From Pedosphaera sp. (GTDB taxonomy: Bacteria; Verrucomicrobiota; Verrucomicrobiia; Limisphaerales; SIAT01): 11,945 bases of DNA. Below, in pieces: positions 1 through 5,914 of the stretch (positions within the stretch are counted from its first letter, which is position 1; every line of letters begins with the position of its first letter). Where the stretch lies: positions 1-11,945 of the forward strand of contig SIAT01000043.1 in the NCBI GenBank assembly GCA_009691645.1. Reading direction: 5' to 3'. Under the pieces are notes generated by a model that did no database searches, was not told where the DNA came from, and saw nothing but the letters and a program-made list of their open reading frames with translations. A program made the position numbers and the translations under genes.

Positions 1-66
1 CTTGCCGTGCTCGGAAGCGAGCGGCGGGAAGCTCATCAGTGTCTTGATCTTGTCAACGAATTCCAT
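1..66 (-). CDS. coxB: Probable cytochrome c oxidase subunit II, N-terminal fragment (runs off left edge)
   Basis: Only the first 22 codons are present, from ATG at 66-64 to the window edge, with no stop. The peptide begins MEFVDKIKTL and contains a PPLASEHGK stretch. Subunit II proteins of this bacterial group often start with a similar short segment (PP.AS.HG) just before the first membrane helix; this is from memory of the family, not an alignment. The start lies 4 bp after the stop of the preceding small gene, and no other oxidase gene in the window encodes subunit II, which an aa3 oxidase needs for its CuA centre. The Shine-Dalgarno sequence is weak, so translation may be coupled to the upstream gene. 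The reading frame is secure; the product name is an inference from 22 residues and position. It could instead be another membrane protein of the cluster. Confidence 0.5.
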   Translation of the reverse strand, partial: MEFVDKIKTLMSFPPLASEHGK

Positions 67-70
67 TTAA

Positions 71-334
71 TCAATTGGATTGGAGGGTTTCCGAAGTGGT
101 TTGCGAACCATCGGCCGTGAGTGGTTGGTTCGCGCGACGGGCCAGGTGAATGAAGAACGCTGCTATGCCGCCGAGTACCAGCACGACAACCAACAACAGA
201 GCGAAGATGCCGGCATTCATCCCATCAGCCAGTCGCGAATCGCTTTTGCCGAAGCAAGCCGCGCAGGCGGAAGCGGCGGGCGCGAAAACCGCGCCCAGCG
301 CCGTCACGAACAGGATGGTCAGAAACCGGTTCAC
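71..334 (-). CDS. Small secreted/membrane-anchored CxxC protein of the oxidase operon, function unknown
   Basis: This is an 87-residue protein starting at GTG 334-332. The start overlaps the stop of the upstream gene by 4 bp (GTGA), which argues for it over a longer in-frame extension that would run back through that gene. Residues 1-23 look like a signal peptide ending in APAASA. The mature part would begin with C24-A-A-C27-F-G, a CxxC motif. A strongly hydrophobic segment at about 42-63 is a likely membrane helix, followed by a short polar tail rich in Ser, Thr and Gln. The residues before C24 (A-S-A-C) are also weakly compatible with a lipobox. I do not recognise a named family. The position between subunit IV and probable subunit II suggests an accessory or assembly role, for example thiol or copper handling, but that is inference. 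Confidence 0.75.
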   Translation of the reverse strand: MNRFLTILFVTALGAVFAPAASACAACFGKSDSRLADGMNAGIFALLLVVVLVLGGIAAFFIHLARRANQPLTADGSQTTSETLQSN

Positions 335-537
335 AGGTAGCTGATGTTTTTCAGTTTCTTCAGGAAGTAACGTCCGTAAACGAGTAGACCCGCGGCGGCA
401 AGGAGGCCGCCGATGCCGAACAGCAGATGGATGGACTTCCCCAGCGTGAGGAAGCGGTGGAAGCCCCAAGCCGCCAACCCGAGGCTGAGCAGCACCGAGA
501 CGGCCACGAAGATGATGTGGAATGCCTTCAGCGACAT
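331..537 (-). CDS. Small two-helix membrane protein of the oxidase operon, function unknown
   Basis: This is a 68-residue protein starting at ATG 537-535, one base after the TGA of the subunit IV gene. A GGGAAG Shine-Dalgarno lies 4 nt upstream of the ATG, inside the end of that gene. It has two hydrophobic segments, about residues 7-26 and 36-55, joined by a short loop (WGFHRFLTLGKS), and ends in a lysine-rich tail (KKLKN), which suggests a hairpin in the membrane. Its stop overlaps the next gene by 4 bp. The tight packing on both sides makes co-translation with the oxidase subunits likely. I do not recognise a named family; it may be a small structural or assembly subunit of the oxidase. 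The coding call is strong because of the junctions, while the function is open. Confidence 0.75.
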   Translation of the reverse strand: MSLKAFHIIFVAVSVLLSLGLAAWGFHRFLTLGKSIHLLFGIGGLLAAAGLLVYGRYFLKKLKNISYL

Positions 538-538
538 A

Positions 539-916
539 TCACTTCCCAGCAGCTTTCTTCACGATGGGCAAACCGGTCTTGGCGTCGAACTGGTTCCCCT
601 GCCCCGGGATGTCATTCATTCCCCAGAGGGTCAAACCCATCATGCCGACGAAGAAGAAAAAGGTGAAACCCATCACCCAATAGATCCATTTCTTCTCGTT
701 GCTCAAGTGCATGAAAACGCCGGCAACGAACCCTCCCTTGACCGTGGCGATCATCAGCGCAGCCAGCGTGGCCACGAGCATTCCCGCCTTCTTCTTCAAG
801 TCAATCGCCTCGAAGTGATCGAGCGCGAAGGTGAGCAGCGTGCCCAGCAAGAGGATCACGCCAACCATGACGTAGATCTTCTTGTGCTTCGAAATGTCGT
901 GCGCGTGGTCGCTCAT
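539..916 (-). CDS. ctaF: Cytochrome c oxidase subunit IV, prokaryotic type
   Basis: This is a 125-residue membrane protein of the prokaryotic cytochrome c oxidase subunit IV type, a small subunit thought to help assembly or stability around the CuB site. I chose ATG 916-914, because a GAGGA Shine-Dalgarno sits 4 nt upstream and the gene then starts 7 bp after the subunit III stop; a longer in-frame extension would overlap subunit III by 47 bp. The N-terminus (MSDHAHDISKHKK) is polar and histidine-bearing. Three hydrophobic segments follow at about 14-31, 44-66 and 77-98. The A-T-V-K-G-G-F-V-A-G-V-F-M-H-L pattern in the second helix region is typical of this family (KA..V...FMHL). A polar tail of about 25 residues makes it slightly longer than usual. 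Position directly after subunit III is the usual one. Confidence 0.85.
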   Translation of the reverse strand: MSDHAHDISKHKKIYVMVGVILLLGTLLTFALDHFEAIDLKKKAGMLVATLAALMIATVKGGFVAGVFMHLSNEKKWIYWVMGFTFFFFVGMMGLTLWGMNDIPGQGNQFDAKTGLPIVKKAAGK

Positions 917-923
917 AGGTTCC

Positions 924-1796
924 TCACAGAATGTACATGACCGGGAACAGGAAGATCCAAACCAAGTCAACGAAATGCCAGAACAAGCCGCCGACCTCGA
1001 TGCGGTTGGTGAGGCGATCGGGATCGGCCTTCCACATCTTGTGGCCGCGGAAAAGGAAGAAGCTCAGAACGATGGCGCCACCGAGCACGTGCAGACCGTG
1101 CAGCGCGGTCATCGTGAAATAAATCGCGAAGAAGGTGCTGTGCGCCGGCACGAAGGCCGACAGGCGTTGGATGTCCGCCGACTTGATCGCGATGGGTTCG
1201 TGATGGTGCGTATCGCTATCCGCGTGCTTCTTCACGTGCTCCAACTGCTCTTTCGTCAGCGGCGGATAGTACTGGCCGGTCGCCCATTCGTTCGGTGCGT
1301 CTGGCGTGAAGGCGATGGACTCGATCTTCTTTTTGGAGAGCGTCTTCGTGCTCCAAAGGTACGCGTGCTTTTTCACGCCGCCATCTTCGTAATCAATATG
1401 GCCCGTCATCCGGCGACCGTCCTTCATCCAGACTTCGTAGTGGCGGAACTTCTCTGCGTACTCGAATGATTTCACCACCAAGAAGCCCAAGGCACACGCG
1501 ATGGTGATGACCATGCAGTTCCGGTAGAGCGAGTAGTTGTGAGCCTTCAACGCGGCCCACGCCATCACCACCGTCACGCTGGAGAGAATGAGGACGAAGG
1601 TGTTGAAGGTGCCGATGGGGACGTTCATCAGTCCGTGCGCCCACGCACCGGGGTCGGCGCCCACGCGCAGGAGAATGTAGGCGGAGAAGAACGCGCCGAA
1701 GAGCATCACCTCGGAGGCGAGGAAGAGCCAGATGCCGAGTTTGGCGTTGTAGAGGCCGGTATCAGGCCGGGCTTTTGTTGTGAACGGAATATCCAT
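924..1796 (-). CDS. ctaE: Cytochrome c oxidase subunit III with a long extra loop
   Basis: This is a 290-residue subunit III of the haem-copper oxidase, a core membrane subunit that stabilises subunit I and supports proton uptake. Five membrane segments are visible, about residues 20-43, 62-83, 94-113, 219-249 and 269-289, as in the shorter bacterial form. Family signatures include GIWLFLASEVMLFG near the start, the FEY motif at 111-113, and THGLHVLGG-like sequence at 230-240 (TALHGLHVLGG), plus a WHFVDLVWIFLFP end. Between segments 3 and 4 lies a polar stretch of about 100 residues (114-216), where the usual loop is much shorter; it includes KDGRRMTGHIDYEDGG and a His-rich run HADSDTHHHE. 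Topology of the family puts this loop on the periplasmic side. The gene starts 12 bp after the ctaD stop and clearly belongs to the same operon. The ATG start has only a weak Shine-Dalgarno. Confidence 0.95.
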   Translation of the reverse strand: MDIPFTTKARPDTGLYNAKLGIWLFLASEVMLFGAFFSAYILLRVGADPGAWAHGLMNVPIGTFNTFVLILSSVTVVMAWAALKAHNYSLYRNCMVITIACALGFLVVKSFEYAEKFRHYEVWMKDGRRMTGHIDYEDGGVKKHAYLWSTKTLSKKKIESIAFTPDAPNEWATGQYYPPLTKEQLEHVKKHADSDTHHHEPIAIKSADIQRLSAFVPAHSTFFAIYFTMTALHGLHVLGGAIVLSFFLFRGHKMWKADPDRLTNRIEVGGLFWHFVDLVWIFLFPVMYIL

Positions 1797-1808
1797 ACTC
1801 GAGAAATC

Positions 1809-3614
1809 TTAGTTCTTTTTGTGCGGTTCGTTCTGCGGCACGAAGTCGCCCGCGTGACCCGGCACGCTGTACTCGTAAGGGCCACGGAAAACTTCCATCG
1901 GCTTGTCAAAGTTGCCGTGCGGCGGCGGCGTGGGCGTCTGCCATTCCAGGGTGGTGGATTCCCACGGATTATCCGAAGCAACCTTCTCGCCTTTGTGCAT
2001 CGCCCAGAAGAAATTGATGATGAATGGAATCTGCGCTAGCGCCAGCGCGAAGGCCGCATGCGAGATCGCGGTGTTGCTCTGGATTGTTGCAGCGGTGAGA
2101 CCTAGCACGCCATCGCTCTCGGCATAGGTCGCGCCGCCGTCCGACATGCGCCGACTCATGCCGGCCATTCCCTGCGCGAACATCGGCATGAACACGAGGT
2201 TCATGAAAATGAGCGAGAGCCAGAAGTGAATCCGACCGAGCGTCTCGTTCATCTTGCGCCCCGTCATCTTGGGATACCAATAGTAGATGCCGGCGAAGAG
2301 GCCGAAGATCGTGCCCGGCGCCACCACGTAGTGGAAGTGCGCGATCACGTAGTACGAGTCGTGCAAGAGGATGTCGCTGTAGTTGAAGCCCAGCGGCAAC
2401 CCTGTGAGACCTCCAATGCCGAACATCGGCAGGAACGCCAACGCGAACATCGTGTGCGTGTGGAATCGCATCGAACCGCCCCACAGTGAAATGAACAGAC
2501 ACGTCAACAGGATGACCGACGGAATCGAGATGATCATCGTGGTGGCTTGGAAGAAGGTCGATATCTTCGTGCCCATGCCCGTCAGATACATGTGGTGCGC
2601 CCAGACGATGAACGAGATGAACCCGAGCACGAGCAGCGCGTACACCATCGATTTGTAACCCCACAACGGCTTGCGTGTGCTGTTGGCGATGATCTCCGTC
2701 ACCATGCCGATCGCGGGAAGGATGAGCACGTACACCTCGGGATGGCCGAGGAACCAGAATAGATGCTGCCAGAGCAACGGGCTGCCGCCGCCGCTGATGT
2801 CCGCAGGATTGCCACCCACGAAAAGTCCGGTCGGCAGGAAGAAACTCGTGCCGAGCACCTTGTCCGCCAACTGCATCACGCCCGCGGCTTCCAGCGGCGG
2901 AAACGCAAGCAGGAGCAGGAACGCCGTCACGAACTGCGCCCAGCTGAAGAACGGCATCCGGAACCACGTCATCCCCGGCGCGCGAAGCTGGATGATGGTC
3001 GCGATGAAGTTCACCGCGCCGAGCAGTGAGGAGGTGATGAGGAAAATCATCCCGACGAGCCAGTACGTCTGCCCGTCGCCCGGCGTTGTCGTCGCGCCCG
3101 GAGAATAGGAGGTCCAGCCGAACTGCGCCGCGCCACTCGGGATGAAGAAACTGGCGAACATGATGACGCAACCAACAAAGAACACCCAGAAACTCGCCAT
3201 GTTCACGCGCGGAAAAACCATGTCCGGCGCACCAATCTGCAGCGGCACTATGTAATTTCCGAAGGCCGCGAACCCGAGCGGTACCACCGCCAAGAACACC
3301 ATGATGGTGCCATGCATCGCGCCGAAGGTGTTGTAGAGGTCGGCGGAGATGATGCCCTTCGCCGCCACATCACCGAATATATTGGTCAAAATCGGCCCAA
3401 AGAACGGGATCGGCTCGCCCGGTTTGGCGATCTGCCAGCGCATCGCCAGCATCAGCATGAAGCCGAAGAAAAGGAACAACAACGCGGTGACACCGTACTG
3501 GATGCCGATCACCTTGTGATCGGTCGAAAAAATGTACTGACGCCAGAAACCGAGTTCCTCGTGCGCATGCTCATGCGCTCGGTGTTCGGTGTCTGTGTGG
3601 GTTGCGGTGTGCAT
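1809..3614 (-). CDS. ctaD: Cytochrome c oxidase subunit I (aa3-type, A1 family)
   Basis: This 601-residue catalytic subunit reduces O2 to water and pumps protons; it holds haem a and the haem a3-CuB centre in about 12 membrane helices. Visible ligands are H101 and H428 for haem a, H426 for haem a3, and H291, H340 and H341 for CuB. The GHPEVY motif (290-295) gives the D-pathway glutamate E293 and the His-linked Y295, which places it in type A1. D131 and N138 (GAPDMVFPRVN) match the D-pathway entrance, and H418/D419 the Mg site. Unusually, the helix segment SIPSVILLTCLF has Leu369 where model oxidases carry the K-pathway lysine. The N-terminus is His-rich (6 His in the first 18 residues). The ATG start is preceded by AAGG 11 nt upstream and by its own promoter-like sequence. 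Slightly longer than the model enzymes (about 560). Confidence 0.97.
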   Translation of the reverse strand: MHTATHTDTEHRAHEHAHEELGFWRQYIFSTDHKVIGIQYGVTALLFLFFGFMLMLAMRWQIAKPGEPIPFFGPILTNIFGDVAAKGIISADLYNTFGAMHGTIMVFLAVVPLGFAAFGNYIVPLQIGAPDMVFPRVNMASFWVFFVGCVIMFASFFIPSGAAQFGWTSYSPGATTTPGDGQTYWLVGMIFLITSSLLGAVNFIATIIQLRAPGMTWFRMPFFSWAQFVTAFLLLLAFPPLEAAGVMQLADKVLGTSFFLPTGLFVGGNPADISGGGSPLLWQHLFWFLGHPEVYVLILPAIGMVTEIIANSTRKPLWGYKSMVYALLVLGFISFIVWAHHMYLTGMGTKISTFFQATTMIISIPSVILLTCLFISLWGGSMRFHTHTMFALAFLPMFGIGGLTGLPLGFNYSDILLHDSYYVIAHFHYVVAPGTIFGLFAGIYYWYPKMTGRKMNETLGRIHFWLSLIFMNLVFMPMFAQGMAGMSRRMSDGGATYAESDGVLGLTAATIQSNTAISHAAFALALAQIPFIINFFWAMHKGEKVASDNPWESTTLEWQTPTPPPHGNFDKPMEVFRGPYEYSVPGHAGDFVPQNEPHKKN

Positions 3615-3666
3615 AATTCGTTTCGCCTTGCGCGTACTGCTGCGGGCCGTCCTCGGCAGCCGCCCG

Positions 3667-3695
3667 ATTAAATATTTGGGTCAGCGTGATGTCAA
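3667..3695 (-). promoter_or_regulatory. Sigma70-type promoter for ctaD operon
   Basis: Read on the minus strand, a perfect TTGACA (3695-3690) is followed after exactly 17 bp by TTTAAT (3672-3667), one mismatch from TATAAT. It lies in the 86-bp gap between the ctaB stop and the ctaD start, predicting a transcript start near 3660 and a leader of about 45 nt. The leader holds a weak GCTGC...GCAGC inverted repeat with no T run. It would allow the structural genes to be expressed apart from ctaA-ctaB. Predicted by eye from consensus; no experimental support. Confidence 0.75.
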
Positions 3696-3700
3696 CAGAT

Positions 3701-4603
3701 TCATTTCAACTTATCGAACACCATCAGCCCAAGTAATGCAGGCAAGTAGATGATTGAGGCGTAAAAAAGTCGCCGAGCGTGAATCGTGTCGAGTCCCCGT
3801 GAGAAACGAAAAGCAAACCAAAGGAAGCCCAACCCCAACAGTAGCGCGCCGGCGAGATAGAACGGGCCCGCCATCTTGAAAGCGAACGGGGCGAGTGATA
3901 CCGGCAGCAAACCCAGCGTGTGGCTCACCGCCTGCGAGCCGGTCCGTTCACCGGTCCGGTCGAACACCGGCAACATCGCGAAACCGGCCTTCGCGTACTC
4001 CTCGCGATAGAGCCAGGCGATGGCGAGGAAATGCGGCAATTGCCAGAAGAAGAGAATCGCCACCAACGACCACCCTTCGATGGTGATTTCGTTGCGCGCA
4101 GCCGTCCACCCCATCAGTGGCGGCAACGCGCCGGGAATGGCGCCGATAGCCGTGTTCAGCGTCGTCACACGCTTGAGCGGCGTGTAGATGAAAACGTAGC
4201 TCACGAGCGTCACCGCGCCGAGCACGCTCGTCAGCAGGTTCACCGCGAGCGCGAGATAGAGGAGTCCCGCCACCGACGAAACGCCTCCGAAGAGCAGCGC
4301 GATCTCCGGCTGCAACCGGCCCGATGGCAAAGGACGATCCGCTGTGCGCGGCATGTTCGCGTCGTGATGCTTCTCGAGAAATTGATTGAGCGCCGAGGCG
4401 CCGCTCGCCACCAATGCCGTGCCGAGCAACGCGTGGAACAGCAGCCAGTAATCCATCGCGCCGCCCCAGCCGAGGTGGAATCCGACCAGCGTGGTGAGCA
4501 ACACCAGCGCGGTGAGCCGCGCCTTCACCAGTTCGAGAAAAATCGCGAGCCGTCCCTTCTCTGCGAGGGTCGTCTCATTCAATGTCTGGCTCTCTGCCTT
4601 CAT
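3701..4603 (-). CDS. ctaB: Protoheme IX farnesyltransferase (heme O synthase)
   Basis: This 300-residue integral membrane enzyme of the UbiA prenyltransferase superfamily attaches a farnesyl group to haem B to give haem O, the first step to haem A. The first Asp-rich-type motif is at 73-94: N73-QFLEKHHD81-ANMPRT, followed by DRPLPSG, as in CtaB/CyoE proteins. The second conserved block YTPLKRVTTLNT with GAIPGALPPLMGW follows in the middle. Several further hydrophobic helices extend to the C-terminus, and length is normal for the family. The polar first 18 residues precede an FLELVKARLT segment typical of the family start. The ATG lies 9 bp after the ctaA stop, so the two genes are one unit and act in sequence. 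The next gene, ctaD, encodes the apoprotein that receives the finished haem. No odd features. Confidence 0.95.
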   Translation of the reverse strand: MKAESQTLNETTLAEKGRLAIFLELVKARLTALVLLTTLVGFHLGWGGAMDYWLLFHALLGTALVASGASALNQFLEKHHDANMPRTADRPLPSGRLQPEIALLFGGVSSVAGLLYLALAVNLLTSVLGAVTLVSYVFIYTPLKRVTTLNTAIGAIPGALPPLMGWTAARNEITIEGWSLVAILFFWQLPHFLAIAWLYREEYAKAGFAMLPVFDRTGERTGSQAVSHTLGLLPVSLAPFAFKMAGPFYLAGALLLGLGFLWFAFRFSRGLDTIHARRLFYASIIYLPALLGLMVFDKLK

Positions 4604-4612
4604 TCCATTACT

Positions 4613-5827
4613 TCAATTCGTCACAACGCCGTCGGGCGACGATAGCACAGGCCCGCCACGCGTGAAGCTCAAGATTTCCACACGCCACGCCAACAGCAGC
4701 AGCACCACGCCCGTTGCGAAACTCAGCGCGCCGACAATCACGTGGGCCGTCGCGAGGTCCGCCGGCTTGTTCTTCAACACCGTCAATATGCCGAGCGCCA
4801 TCTGCAACGCGATGAGTGCGAGCCACGCAACAGCGACCTTGCGCAGCACGCTCCCCCGCGCCGCATGCTTCAGTGTCAGCCATGCCGACAGCGCGACAAC
4901 GATTGTGATGAGAAGCGCAAGGATGCGATGAACCATTTGAAGCCGGACCTGCACAGCGGTGATCGGATTGAGCGCGACCAGTTCTGCTCGCTGCTGATTG
5001 TAACGGGTGATCGCTTCCACACTCGTGTCTGGCCAGGCCTGCCCGTGCGCGAGTGGAAAATCCCAGATCGCCAACCCCGCGTGCTGATGCCGCATCGTCG
5101 CCCCGAGCAGTAGCTGAAAGAAGATCAATAGCGTTGCCACCATGAACCAGCATCGCAAGCCGCGCTCCCTTTCTGTCGGCTTTGCATCCGTATCACTCCA
5201 CCCTCGGCTGAGGAAAAGCGCGAGTGCGCAGATGAACGTAAAGAACAATTGCGCCAAGGTCGCGTGCGCGATGCCGATCTGATCTTTGTAAAGCGCCACA
5301 CGGAAGCCGCCCAAGATGCCTTGGAGAATCACGGCGAAGAACGCCGACATCGCCAACCAACGCAACGCGCTGCGTGTGCGGACGCATTGTGCGACAGAAA
5401 AGATCAGAAGCGCCGGCATCAGCCCGGCAAGGAATTTGAAATGAGCCGGCACGCCGGCGGCGCCGCCCTCCGCGTTTCCCGAGCCGCGATGTCCGAGCAT
5501 CAGCACGAGCGCGAGGATGGTGAACCAACCCGCCCAGCGCACACGCCCCGTCGTTTCGCGTCCCCACATCCACGCGGCGAGGATGCTGGTCAACAACCCG
5601 ACAAACACCGCGACGAGTCGGTGTGTGTGTTCGTAAAAGACGCCGCCCTTCCACCAACTGATCGGCAGCCAGAACATGTTGTAGCCGTAGCTAGTCGGCC
5701 AATCCGGCACAGCCATTCCCACGCCCTTGCTCGTCACAAGACCACCGACACTCAGCAACGCCAGAGTCGCCAGCGCAGTGCCGATAGCAAAGCGGTACAG
5801 CCACGGACTATGCGGCGCGCGGTTCAT
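4613..5827 (-). CDS. ctaA: Heme A synthase (COX15/CtaA family), longer than usual
   Basis: This is a 404-residue membrane enzyme that oxidises the C8 methyl of haem O to a formyl group, giving haem A. The four conserved family histidines can be placed: H69 in EHTHR (66-70), H188 in IGIAHATLAQ, H300 in QMVHR and H362 in ATAHVIVGAL. Other signatures are GGLVTSKGVGMAVPDWP near residues 28-44 and LQGILGGFRV at 168-177. There is no cysteine pair in the first extracytoplasmic loop, as in the cysteine-free classes. The protein is longer than typical CtaA (about 300-350); the excess lies mainly between the EHTHR helix and the QGILGG helix, where residues 98-150 hold two extra hydrophobic runs around GHRGSGNAEGG. 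ATG at 5827 has no clear Shine-Dalgarno. It is followed closely by ctaB; upstream is a terminator-like hairpin. Confidence 0.92.
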   Translation of the reverse strand: MNRAPHSPWLYRFAIGTALATLALLSVGGLVTSKGVGMAVPDWPTSYGYNMFWLPISWWKGGVFYEHTHRLVAVFVGLLTSILAAWMWGRETTGRVRWAGWFTILALVLMLGHRGSGNAEGGAAGVPAHFKFLAGLMPALLIFSVAQCVRTRSALRWLAMSAFFAVILQGILGGFRVALYKDQIGIAHATLAQLFFTFICALALFLSRGWSDTDAKPTERERGLRCWFMVATLLIFFQLLLGATMRHQHAGLAIWDFPLAHGQAWPDTSVEAITRYNQQRAELVALNPITAVQVRLQMVHRILALLITIVVALSAWLTLKHAARGSVLRKVAVAWLALIALQMALGILTVLKNKPADLATAHVIVGALSFATGVVLLLLAWRVEILSFTRGGPVLSSPDGVVTN

Positions 5828-5866
5828 ATTCTAGTCAACACGAACTTAGGTTTCCCTCGAAAGCAA

Positions 5867-5894
5867 GACGCTGCGACCGGTGGGCCGCAGCGTC
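5867..5894 (-). terminator. GC-rich hairpin between cupredoxin gene and ctaA, probable terminator
   Basis: This is a perfect 9-bp inverted repeat, GACGCTGCG / CGCAGCGTC, with a 10-nt loop (GCCCACCGGT on the minus strand). On the minus strand it is followed by TTGCTTTC, a short T-rich tract, which fits a weak intrinsic terminator for the cupredoxin gene 20 bp upstream. Only 39 bp remain between it and the ctaA start, with no convincing promoter there, so it may be leaky and act as an attenuator. Confidence 0.6.
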
Positions 5895-5914
5895 CTCGTT
5901 GATTCCAAATGCTG

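Noticed and set aside
335..469. 45-codon N-terminal extension of the CxxC protein
   Set aside because: It would overlap most of the upstream 68-residue gene; the GTG in a 4-bp overlap is followed at once by a signal peptide.
1969..3171. 400-codon minus-strand frame inside ctaD in another phase
   Set aside because: It overlaps the fully conserved subunit I with all its metal ligands; the alternative product is an Arg/His-rich low-complexity chain typical of a wrong frame.
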